Assembly: GCA_049794535.1 (NCBI GenBank)
Contig: JBARCX010000199.1
Span: forward strand, 1-64,000
Direction: 5' to 3'
Source: JBARCX01 sp049794535
GTDB taxonomy: Bacteria; Pseudomonadota; Gammaproteobacteria; Xanthomonadales; Rhodanobacteraceae
DNA: 64,000 bases
The notes under the pieces: model-generated
The model's input: the letters and a program-made list of their open reading frames with translations, nothing else
Database searches by the model: none
Told to the model about the DNA's origin: nothing
Part shown: in pieces, positions 20,292 through 28,028 of the stretch
Numbering within the stretch: the first letter of the stretch is position 1
Layout of the letters: each line of letters starts with the position of its first letter
Program-made: the position numbers and the translations under genes

Positions 20292-20780
20292 ATGGCTATT
20301 TCGTTGATTGCTGCGCTGGATGAGAATTTCGCCATCGGCCGCAAGGGGCAGTTGCCCTGGCACTTGCCCGACGATCTACGCTGGTTCAAGCAGCTCACCG
20401 TCGGTAAATATGTGTTGATGGGTTACAACACCGCTGTGTCGATCGGTCGCGCGTTGCCGGACCGTACCAATCTGGTGCTGTCGCGCAGGCATGAGGCGCC
20501 GTTTCCCGGCCAGATCACGGTTCGTACCATCGAGGAGGCACAGGCACGCTGCGGCGATACTGGGCTGATGGTGATTGGTGGTGGGCAGGTGTTCCACGAT
20601 GTGCTGCCGGTAGCCCGTCGTTTGTATCTGACCTGGGTCAGCACCGCGACCGAGGGCGCCGATGCATTTTTCCCCGGGGTGCATTTCAGCGACTGGACCG
20701 AGGTATCGCGCAAGCATCACAAGAAAGATGCCGAGCACGCTCACGACTTCGACATGGTCGAATACATTCGCAGCAACTGA
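20292..20780 (+). CDS. folA: Dihydrofolate reductase FolA
   Basis: Reduces dihydrofolate to tetrahydrofolate with NADPH and is the target of trimethoprim. The 162 residues open MAISLIAALDENFAIGRKGQ, with active-site Asp27 in LPWHLPDDLRWFK, and carry 'LVLSRRHEAPFPGQ' and 'MVIGGGQVFHDVLP' for cofactor binding. The start at 20292 follows GGAG; the longer open frame upstream is not family sequence. Functionally it pairs with thyA, 1 kb upstream. Confidence 0.97.
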   Translation: MAISLIAALDENFAIGRKGQLPWHLPDDLRWFKQLTVGKYVLMGYNTAVSIGRALPDRTNLVLSRRHEAPFPGQITVRTIEEAQARCGDTGLMVIGGGQVFHDVLPVARRLYLTWVSTATEGADAFFPGVHFSDWTEVSRKHHKKDAEHAHDFDMVEYIRSN

Positions 20781-20795
20781 GTGACCAGCAGCGCC

Positions 20796-21755
20796 ATGAG
20801 CGATCACGCTGGCGCACCGCTGCATGTGGTGGCCGGCGTATTGCGCGATGTCGCGGGTCGTGTGCTGTTGGCACAGCGTCCACCAGGCAAGCACTTGGCT
20901 GGGCTGTGGGAATTCCCCGGCGGCAAACTCGAGCCCGATGAAACGCCTACGGTCGGGCTTGCGCGTGAATTGCGCGAGGAACTGGGCATCGATGTGGAGC
21001 CGGGCACGCCGTTGATCCGCGTGCCCTGGCAGTACGGCGAGCGCAGCCTGTTGCTGGATGCCTGGCAGATCACCCAATGGCACGGCACACCGGCTTCACT
21101 CGAAGGCCAAGCGTTGCAGTGGTGCGCGCCCATCCATGTGGATCCGGCGACGCTAGCGCCTGCCGATCGCCCGATTCTGCAGGTCATGCGCTTGCCGGCA
21201 CGCTATCCGATCACTCCGGATACCGTGCTGCCAGCGGATTTCGAAACGTGGTTTGCGCGCGTGCGTGATGCGATCACGCGCGGTGAGCGCCTGCTACAAC
21301 TACGTCTGCCGCAATGGCCTCAGGCGTTAGTGCGTGAGCTGGCCGGACGTCTGCAGCCGCTGGCGTTCGCCCATGATGCGCAGCTGCTTCTCAATGCGGA
21401 TATTGAAGGCGCGCGCCAGCTGGGAGTGGGTGTCGGCGTGCATCTCAAATCCGCGCAACTGGCACAGCTCACCGAACGGCCATTGCCGTGGCAACAACCG
21501 GTGGGAGCCAGCTGTCACGATGCCGAGCAATTGATGCAGGCAGTACGCCTGGGGGCTGACTTCGCTACCTTGTCGCCCTTGGCGGTTACCGGCAGCCACC
21601 CGGACGCGTCGCCGTTGGGTTGGCCGTCATTCCGTATCATGACTGAGGCCGCGGCGCTTCCGGTGTACGCATTGGGTGGTGTTTCGCCGATGCAACTCGC
21701 TGAAGTGCAACAGGCCGGCGGGCAGGGCGTGGCGGGCATTCGCGCGTTCTGGTGA
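20796..21755 (+). CDS. Nudix hydrolase (MutT-like) fused to a ThiE/TenI-like domain
   Basis: About 319 residues. The N-terminal Nudix domain (1-130) has an intact Nudix box (GGKLEPDETPTVGLARELRE followed by ELGI) and the substrate-side 'LLAQRPPGKHLAGLWEFP' of MutT, so it likely hydrolyses 8-oxo-dGTP. The C-terminal half (about 150-319) resembles thiamine-phosphate synthase ('GVHLKSAQLAQL', 'SCHDAEQLMQAVRLGADFATLSPLAVTGSHP', 'YALGGVSP'). This fusion is widespread in proteobacteria; the role of the ThiE-like part is unproven. A GTG at 20781, directly after the folA stop, is an alternative start. Confidence 0.88.
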   Translation: MSDHAGAPLHVVAGVLRDVAGRVLLAQRPPGKHLAGLWEFPGGKLEPDETPTVGLARELREELGIDVEPGTPLIRVPWQYGERSLLLDAWQITQWHGTPASLEGQALQWCAPIHVDPATLAPADRPILQVMRLPARYPITPDTVLPADFETWFARVRDAITRGERLLQLRLPQWPQALVRELAGRLQPLAFAHDAQLLLNADIEGARQLGVGVGVHLKSAQLAQLTERPLPWQQPVGASCHDAEQLMQAVRLGADFATLSPLAVTGSHPDASPLGWPSFRIMTEAAALPVYALGGVSPMQLAEVQQAGGQGVAGIRAFW

Positions 21756-21803
21756 AGTGGGATTTTGCTTGCCGGACCTGTCCCGCAGCAGTAGCGTGCA
21801 GTT

Positions 21804-22082
21804 ATGCGCATCGTCTACCGAGCCGAAAATCTGATCGACGCCCATCTGGTGAAGGATGCCTTGGAGCGTGAGGACATCCCCGCCTACATTGCTGGCGAGT
21901 ACCTCACGGGTGCGGTAGGGCAGCTACCAGCGCGGGATTACGTGGCGGTATTAGTGCCCGAGTCGAGCATGGGCGTCGCTGAGCGCATAGTGCGCGAAGT
22001 CGAGTCCGTGCTAATCGAGGCGCGACAGGCAATCGACGATACCGGCGACGAACCCGGCTTGCCGCTGCCCGAACCCTGTTGA
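21804..22082 (+). CDS. DUF2007 domain protein (putative signal-transducing protein)
   Basis: A 92-residue soluble protein opening MRIVYRAENLIDAHLVKDALE with 'IPAYIAGEYLTGAVGQLPA', the usual form of DUF2007. The family is small, PII-like in predicted fold, and of unknown function. It stands alone between the Nudix gene and an EamA transporter on the same strand, with gaps of 48 and 9 bases, so it may be part of one transcript with them. Confidence 0.85.
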   Translation: MRIVYRAENLIDAHLVKDALEREDIPAYIAGEYLTGAVGQLPARDYVAVLVPESSMGVAERIVREVESVLIEARQAIDDTGDEPGLPLPEPC

Positions 22083-22091
22083 GTCGAGACC

Positions 22092-23036
22092 ATGGCCATC
22101 GACCCCACTGACGCGCCGACGCGCGCCGGTTCCGATCTGACCGGTCCTCATCGTCTATCCCAACGCAGCGCAGTCACACGCATGGCGGCGGGCGCCATGC
22201 TGCTGTCGACGACCAGCATCTTTGTGGTGTTGGCGCAGACGGCACCCACCGTATCTGCGTTCTATCGCATGCTGTTTGGCGGAGTAATGCTGCTCACCTG
22301 GATTGCGCTGCGTGGGCAATGGCAGCGCATCGGTTGGCGCGATGTGTGGCTGGCCTCGGTGCCCGCACTGGGTTTTTCCGCGGATCTGATCCAGTGGCAT
22401 CGCAGCATTCTCTGGGTGGGGCCAGGCGTGGCGACGCTGCTCACGAATTTCCAGGTGTTCCTGTTAGCGCTGGTCGGCCTAGTGTTCTATCGCGAAAAGC
22501 TCGGGCGCTGGTTTGTGCCGGGCATGTTGGTAGCGCTGGTTGGGCTGTGGCTGCTTGTGGGCGCGCATTGGTCGTTGTTCGATGAGCAGCACCGCTTGGG
22601 TGTGTGGCTCGGTCTCGGCAGTGGCTTGGCCTATACGGTGTACCTGCTCAGTTTTCGGCATGCGTTGTCAGGGCATTCGCGATTGTCCGCGGCACAGTTC
22701 CTTGGTTTGATGAGCGTACTCAGCGCACTGCTACTGGGGTTATGGGGCTGGGGCGAGGGTGATGCCTTTCTGGTGCAGGGCGTGCGCAGCTGGAGTGCGC
22801 TAATTGCATTAGGTTTCTTTGGCCAAGTGTTGGCCTGGTTGTTGATGGTGCGAGCGATGCCGCAATTGCCGGCATCGCTGGTGGGCTTGCTGTTGTTATT
22901 GCAGCCGGCGCTAGCGTTTGTGTTGGATGTGCTGTTGTTCCACCGTCCCACGGTAATGGGCGACTGGATCGGCCTCATGCTGGCGCTCGCCGGTATCCTG
23001 CTCGGTGCATTGCGGCCAAACCGGCGTGCTGAGTGA
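22092..23036 (+). CDS. EamA (DMT-family) transporter
   Basis: 314 residues with ten predicted membrane segments arranged as two EamA repeats (about 25-160 and 175-305). Signs include 'APTVSAFYRMLFGGVMLL', 'LLTNFQVFLLALVGLVFYREKL' and 'LVGLLLLLQPALAFVLDVLLFHRP'. The family exports or imports small metabolites; the substrate is unknown. The stop overlaps the ribosome-site region of apt (ATG 10 bases later), so they may be co-expressed. Confidence 0.87.
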   Translation: MAIDPTDAPTRAGSDLTGPHRLSQRSAVTRMAAGAMLLSTTSIFVVLAQTAPTVSAFYRMLFGGVMLLTWIALRGQWQRIGWRDVWLASVPALGFSADLIQWHRSILWVGPGVATLLTNFQVFLLALVGLVFYREKLGRWFVPGMLVALVGLWLLVGAHWSLFDEQHRLGVWLGLGSGLAYTVYLLSFRHALSGHSRLSAAQFLGLMSVLSALLLGLWGWGEGDAFLVQGVRSWSALIALGFFGQVLAWLLMVRAMPQLPASLVGLLLLLQPALAFVLDVLLFHRPTVMGDWIGLMLALAGILLGALRPNRRAE

Positions 23037-23046
23037 TGGAGATAGG

Positions 23047-23565
23047 ATGAAAACGATCGAAGCGCTAATCCGCGCAGTGCCAGACTTCCCCAAGCCTGGC
23101 GTGATGTTCCGCGATATCACCCCATTGCTGGCAGATGCCCGCGGCTTTGCGCGCTGCATCGATGCGTTGGCCGAGCCTTGGCAGGGGCAGAGTGTGCAGG
23201 CCATATGTGGGATCGAATCCCGCGGATTTATTTTTGGTGCCGCACTGGCCAGCAAGCTAGGCGCTGGTTTCGTACCACTGCGCAAGCCAGGCAAGTTGCC
23301 GCCGCCGTTAGTGGCGGTGGATTACCAGTTGGAATATGGCAGTGATCGGCTGGAGGCGCGTAACGATGCGCTGCGTCCTGGCGAAAGAACCATCATCATT
23401 GACGACGTATTGGCTACCGGCGGTACGCTGGCGGCGGCGCGGACCCTGGTAGAGCAGTTGGGTGCTGAACTTGTCGGAGCCGGCGTGGTTATAGAACTGG
23501 CAGCATTGCAGGGGCGTACACGTTGGATCAACGGTGCACCGTTACATGCTCTGCTGCGTTATTGA
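23047..23565 (+). CDS. apt: Adenine phosphoribosyltransferase Apt
   Basis: Salvages adenine to AMP with PRPP. It is 172 residues, with 'VPDFPKPGVMFRDITPLLAD' at the N terminus, 'GIESRGFIFGAALA' for base binding and the PRPP loop IIIDDVLATGGTLAAA at about 117-132. GGAGATAGG precedes the ATG at 23047. The open frame extends upstream but overlaps the transporter gene. Confidence 0.96.
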   Translation: MKTIEALIRAVPDFPKPGVMFRDITPLLADARGFARCIDALAEPWQGQSVQAICGIESRGFIFGAALASKLGAGFVPLRKPGKLPPPLVAVDYQLEYGSDRLEARNDALRPGERTIIIDDVLATGGTLAAARTLVEQLGAELVGAGVVIELAALQGRTRWINGAPLHALLRY

Positions 23566-23595
23566 ACAAACTGATGCGGGAAGGAGGAGGGGCTC

Positions 23596-24252
23596 ATGCT
23601 CGGTATCGGTGCTTGGAAACAACGCATGCCACATCGTTCGGATGCACTGCCAGGACGTGAGCAGTCGATCATTCCTGCGCACGGCCATCACATACACGGT
23701 CGCTCACTACAGCCTGAAGCATTTCCAGGCAGCGAAGTATTGCTGTTAGGCATGGGCTGCTTCTGGGGCGCAGAGCGTAAATTCTGGAGTGTGCCCGGTG
23801 TGTATACCACCGCGGTGGGCTACGCCGGGGGCTACACCGCTAACCCGACCTATCGCGAAGTTTGTTCAGGCCAGACCGGGCACACCGAAGTGGTGCGTGT
23901 GATCTACGACCCCACACAGGTCACGCTTGAACAACTGCTGCAGGTGTTCTGGGAGAGTCACGATCCTACTCAGGGCATGCGTCAGGGTAACGATCTTGGT
24001 ACGCAGTACCGTTCGGTCGTTTATGTGTCGGATGTGTCGCAACTGTCTATCGCCGAGGCATCGGCAAAACGCTATCAGGGCGAATTGGATCGTGCCGGCT
24101 ACGGGCCCATTACGACCGAGATCGCGATCGCCGGGCCGTTCTACTTTGCCGAGGACGAGCACCAACAATATCTGTCTAAACATCCAGACGGCTATTGCGG
24201 ATTAGGCGGTACAGGGGTGAGTTGTTCGGTGGGGCCGGCTGTAATGCGCTGA
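23596..24252 (+). CDS. msrA: Peptide methionine sulfoxide reductase MsrA
   Basis: Reduces methionine-S-sulfoxide in proteins. It is 218 residues, a long-form MsrA. About 45 N-terminal residues precede the catalytic domain. The active-site Cys55 is in [12 protein letters not shown], with '[21 protein letters not shown]' and '[19 protein letters not shown]' following. The C-terminal tail contains the resolving cysteines ([12 protein letters not shown]). A strong GGAGGAGG stands seven bases upstream of the ATG. Confidence 0.96.
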   Translation: MLGIGAWKQRMPHRSDALPGREQSIIPAHGHHIHGRSLQPEAFPGSEVLLLGMGCFWGAERKFWSVPGVYTTAVGYAGGYTANPTYREVCSGQTGHTEVVRVIYDPTQVTLEQLLQVFWESHDPTQGMRQGNDLGTQYRSVVYVSDVSQLSIAEASAKRYQGELDRAGYGPITTEIAIAGPFYFAEDEHQQYLSKHPDGYCGLGGTGVSCSVGPAVMR

Positions 24253-24431
24253 CATGGGTGCGCACGTTTTGTTTTGGTGCGCGCCATTTAGTATGCAGCG
24301 GATTGGGAGCCGTTGCCTCGGCGTCCTTCCGCATTACCGTAGGTGTGGGTTGCCTCTGGCTTCCTTCAGGCGTTCGGTCACCCGCCACATCATCACTCCT
24401 GACTAACCCGTACCTTTGCCGGGCGTACTAT

Positions 24432-24462
24432 AAAAAAGCCCCGCCAGATGGCGGGGCTTTTT
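24432..24462. terminator. Bidirectional terminator between msrA and a TonB receptor gene
   Basis: AAAAAAGCCCCGCCAGATGG followed by CGGGGCTTTTT forms a palindrome with A and T tracts on both flanks. It serves the receptor gene ending at 24482 (minus strand) and possibly msrA. Confidence 0.88.
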
Positions 24463-24481
24463 GTGTTACCGGAGTCCTTGC

Positions 24482-27403
24482 TTACTTGGTATTGCTGAAC
24501 TTGTAGGTCGCTTCGAGGAAGAAGCCACGACCGTTGACGTCATAGTTCAACGCGTTGAACGGCTGGCCTTCCGTACCCGGATAACTACGGTCGAGCGGCG
24601 GCATCTTGTTGAAGACGTTGTTGATTTCCAACGAGAGCGCCAGGTTCTTGATTGGGCTATAGCTGACGCTAAGGTTGTAGCGAATCCACGGGCCCAGCTT
24701 GCCCGTACCCGGTGCGTAGTAGTTGTTGGCGACGGTAGCCAGATAGTTCGGCGAAGAGCCATCACGAAGACCGTAGACCGTCACACCCCAAGCTTGCGTC
24801 GGTGAGAGCCAACCGACCGAACCATCGACCCTGCTCTTGAACTCCGTGCTGTAGTACGGTTCGCGGAGCAAATTGATGAAGGGATCGCCTGGCAGTAGCT
24901 GCTGAGTGTGCTTCAGGATGTCACTCCAGGACGACGCCACCTTGATGGTGCCGTAGTCACCGATACCGTGGGTGTAGTCCACCTGGGTCAGAACGGAGTT
25001 CAGATTCTCACGCGCTACGTTGACCTTCGGTGTGAGGATCTCGGTAATCGGGGCCAGCAGGCCTGGCGCCAACGGAGTGCCCGAACGAATCACCTGAGCC
25101 AATGCGGCCTGGCAGCTCGGCGAGTTGATATCGAAGATGCCCAAACGGCAGTTCGCTTCGGTCTGGGCGAGGAAGTCGGAACTCTGCACCTCAACTTCGT
25201 TAGCGATGTTGTAGTGGTAGAAATCCGACTTCAAGCTGAAGCCTTCGAACGGTGATATCACGAAGCCGTAGCTAAACACCTTGGCGGTGATCGGCTGCAG
25301 CTTTGTGTTACCCGACTGTTGGCCAAAGAACTGTTCGCCGCTCAGCTGTCCCGGGCAGTTGGCAATATTGCCACCGGTGTAGCCGAGCTTTGCGCAGTTG
25401 TAATAATCGACCACGCTGCTGTAGTAGCCGCTCGGACCCTGAAACTCATCGGGCAATGTCGGAGCCTTGAAAGCCGTGCCGTACGAACCACGCAGCAACA
25501 GAATGTCGCTAAACGGACGGAATTCGAAACCGAGATTGTAGGTCGGATGGCTCACGGTGCCGTTAGCGACGTTATAACTGTCGTAACGGCCGGACGCGTC
25601 CAGCGTTAGCATCGAGAACAGAGGTGCGTTGAACTCGAGCGTGCCTGCATAGCGCGAGCGGTGGCCTGCGCCTGATACGTCGGTAAAGTCGTAGGTATCG
25701 CCGTCGAGCGTGCGTGGGTCAGGGGAATAGTTCCAGCCTTGGTTACCGCCCTCGAACACCGCTGCCATGCCGGCGTCGCCACCGGGTAGAGAGAATAGTG
25801 ACGCATCGGTGACCTGACCGCGGAGCATGTTGTCCCAGGTCTTGGCGTACGTCTCGGTGTAGCCAGTAAATCCGCGGAACGCTGCATTCGAAACAGGTGT
25901 GTAGAAAGCTGAGTAGTTCGGCTCGTAGGTGTTAACGCCTTGACCATTCGGGTCGGGTCCCAAGCTCGGACCAAGTATGTTGTCGAAATAATTATTGATC
26001 TGGGTGGTCCAGCGCTGGAAGGTGCGCTCCTGTAGGTGATCTTCGGAATGGTTGAAGGTCAGGTCATAGTCCCAGTTCGATTGACCGAAGCTACCCTTCA
26101 CGCCGAGTGCCAGCATGAACGAGTTTTCGACGTTGTTATTCATAATGTTCTGGTAACCGCCAGCCTCTTCCGGGCTAAACGCATGCTGCGCAAGCACGTA
26201 GTCACCCGCACCCCCGTTGAGGCGAGGATCGTAGTAAATGGGGCTATCCCAGAACAGGAACTGGGATCCTGACGAGTATTTTTGTTGATCGTAGTTGTAG
26301 AGGAAGTTGCCGTAAAACTGCACATCTTCGTTCAGATCATACGTGGCATGAGTGTAAATGTTCGCCGAATTTTCCTTGTTGGTTTCGGTGACATAACCCG
26401 CACTGTTTTGCGAACCGCAATATTGGCCGTGATTCGCGCGCGTCTGAAGCTGCTCGGTACCGTTGTACTCACCAGTAACGGCTCCGCATCCGATACCCGG
26501 ATTCAACACGTTCGGGCTGTAGTACGCGTTCTCCAATTGTGTTTCGCTTAGCACCAGGTAGTCGCGCGACGCTGTGGCGGGCGTGGTGCCCTGCGTGAAG
26601 TAGTGACTGGTCAAGCTGCGATCAAAGCCCCAGATCGGTTCAATACTCTCGACCTGGATGCCCGCAATAACGTTGAGCTTGCCGAAGGTGAAACCATCGG
26701 CCGCGTAGACGCGCCGATCGGCACCGCCGCCGCCCGTGCGCCAGCCCAAGCGCGCATCGACGACAGGAGCATCAATGGTTTTCTTCAGCACGATGTTGAT
26801 AACGCCCGCGATGGCATCCGAACCATAAAGCGATGATTGACCGCCCGGCAGAATATCGATGTGATCGACCATCTCGATCGGAATGCTGGTCAGGCTATTG
26901 AACGCTTCGCTGCCGTTATATAGCGCAGGGAAATCACCCATCGGCAGGCCATCGATCAGGTACTTGGTGTAGCTGGGATCGAGGCCAAAGAAGCTGAGTG
27001 TTTTCGCACTCTGGGTGAAACCACCCGAGTTATTCGAGCCCTGCACGCTGCCGGTTGCAAATGTACCCGCCTGGAGCGCATCGGCAACGGTGGAAAAGCC
27101 GCGATCCTTCAGCTGCTGAGCCGTGATCGTGATCACCGGCTTGCTCGTTTCAACCTGCACCTGCGGAATTAGCGAACCGGTCACCATGACCGCTGAGAGT
27201 TTCTTGGCTTTGTCAGCTGTTGCGCTGGTGGATTGATCAGAACTTGTCGACTGTGTGGTGTCCTGCGACGGGTTCTGTGGGGCAGTTCCTTGTGTCGATG
27301 AGCCCTGACTGGACACAGTCGGAGTGGTATCGGCATTGACGTTGGCAACAAATACGAGTGATAGCGCAGCCAGAACGGCCGTGGCGATTGGTTTTTTCAG
27401 CAT
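24482..27403 (-). CDS. TonB-dependent receptor, paralogue A
   Basis: A 973-residue outer-membrane receptor. A signal peptide (MLKKPIATAVLAALSLVFVA) precedes a Gln/Ser/Thr-rich linker and a plug (about 60-215, 'MVDHIDILPGGQSSLYGSDAIAGVINIVL'). A beta barrel rich in Tyr and Asn follows. GGGAG lies before the ATG at 27403. The signal peptide, plug and promoter-leader are closely similar to the next upstream gene (28029-30914), so the two arose by duplication. The substrate is not known; the 'ISNIPV/LTSIPIEMVDHIDI' class is typical of peptide or glycan-oligomer importers in Xanthomonadales. Confidence 0.92.
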   Translation of the reverse strand: MLKKPIATAVLAALSLVFVANVNADTTPTVSSQGSSTQGTAPQNPSQDTTQSTSSDQSTSATADKAKKLSAVMVTGSLIPQVQVETSKPVITITAQQLKDRGFSTVADALQAGTFATGSVQGSNNSGGFTQSAKTLSFFGLDPSYTKYLIDGLPMGDFPALYNGSEAFNSLTSIPIEMVDHIDILPGGQSSLYGSDAIAGVINIVLKKTIDAPVVDARLGWRTGGGGADRRVYAADGFTFGKLNVIAGIQVESIEPIWGFDRSLTSHYFTQGTTPATASRDYLVLSETQLENAYYSPNVLNPGIGCGAVTGEYNGTEQLQTRANHGQYCGSQNSAGYVTETNKENSANIYTHATYDLNEDVQFYGNFLYNYDQQKYSSGSQFLFWDSPIYYDPRLNGGAGDYVLAQHAFSPEEAGGYQNIMNNNVENSFMLALGVKGSFGQSNWDYDLTFNHSEDHLQERTFQRWTTQINNYFDNILGPSLGPDPNGQGVNTYEPNYSAFYTPVSNAAFRGFTGYTETYAKTWDNMLRGQVTDASLFSLPGGDAGMAAVFEGGNQGWNYSPDPRTLDGDTYDFTDVSGAGHRSRYAGTLEFNAPLFSMLTLDASGRYDSYNVANGTVSHPTYNLGFEFRPFSDILLLRGSYGTAFKAPTLPDEFQGPSGYYSSVVDYYNCAKLGYTGGNIANCPGQLSGEQFFGQQSGNTKLQPITAKVFSYGFVISPFEGFSLKSDFYHYNIANEVEVQSSDFLAQTEANCRLGIFDINSPSCQAALAQVIRSGTPLAPGLLAPITEILTPKVNVARENLNSVLTQVDYTHGIGDYGTIKVASSWSDILKHTQQLLPGDPFINLLREPYYSTEFKSRVDGSVGWLSPTQAWGVTVYGLRDGSSPNYLATVANNYYAPGTGKLGPWIRYNLSVSYSPIKNLALSLEINNVFNKMPPLDRSYPGTEGQPFNALNYDVNGRGFFLEATYKFSNTK

Positions 27404-27584
27404 GAGAGGCTCCCTCGGCCTGATTCGTAGCAAATTGTTTTAACAACTTATTTTGGTAAGGGGAGCCTGGAATTCGGCACAAAAACCCCTGATCCACCGC
27501 CCAGGACGGTAGATAGGAAGGTCGATTTGGTACTCCCCTGCCCTCGCAGACCTGACTTTTTTCTCAAAACGTCAGGTTTAATTA
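27404..27584 (-). promoter_or_regulatory. Candidate structured leader RNA of receptor A
   Basis: About 180 untranslated bases precede the receptor ATG. In transcript order: a hairpin CCTGAC...GTCAGG (about 27575-27549), the block GGGGAGTACCAAATCGACC (27538-27520), the block GGATCAGGGGTTTTTGTG (about 27495-27478), and GGCTCCCC (27467-27460), which can pair with the first block's GGGGAG. The last three blocks recur in the same order in the leader at 30915-31088, while the sequence between them has diverged. This is the pattern of a conserved cis-acting RNA. No known riboswitch (TPP, cobalamin, FMN) was recognised. Confidence 0.5.
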
Positions 27585-27590
27585 AATCTA

Positions 27591-27619
27591 TATTTACTAA
27601 AGATGAAACTTTTGTGCAA
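27591..27619 (-). promoter_or_regulatory. Promoter of receptor A
   Basis: On the minus strand TTGCAC (-35, 27619-27614), a 17-base spacer, and TAAATA (-10, 27596-27591). The whole block from 27586 to 27629 is nearly identical to 31092-31134 upstream of the paralogue. Confidence 0.65.
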
Positions 27620-27964
27620 ATGACTTTCGTGAGGTATTAATCGAAAAATATTGCTTATTCGCAAGATAAGCTCTGGTGGCATAGCTATATCTTGCGGCTC
27701 GTTCCCGCAAGTGGCTGTAGCAAATTAATTATTTAAACAAATGGGGAAATGGTATGTGCACTGATATCGCATTAAATTGCGATTCAATGACTTCAAAATG
27801 TTGCTCTTGGGGATGTGCGCCCACTGCGAAAGGGGACGAGTGAGACCTGGCTGTTTGACGCCAACATCTTCGTCGCAGCAGTGCATGGGGCCATACGTCG
27901 CACAGCACAATGCTCGACGTCGGCATGCACGCTTCGCTTCGGCGCGCGCAAATCAATAGGCCAT
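27620..27964. other. AT-rich gap between the two receptor genes
   Basis: About 345 bases without a convincing gene. The first 160 bases are AT-rich and include small inverted repeats (CTTAT...ATAAG near 27655, and CTTGCGG...CCCGCAAG near 27690-27710) that could be operators for the receptor A promoter. The rest is GC-rich sequence of no recognised type. Confidence 0.4.
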
Positions 27965-27997
27965 AAAAAAAACCGGGCCCTTATGGGCCCGGTTTTG
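27965..27997 (-). terminator. Terminator of receptor B
   Basis: On the minus strand AAAACCGGGCCC-ATAA-GGGCCCGG is followed by TTTTTTTTATGG. It lies 32 bases past the stop of the gene at 28029. Confidence 0.9.
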
Positions 27998-28028
27998 TCT
28001 TACAACACCGTCTTGCTATGGACTGCTA

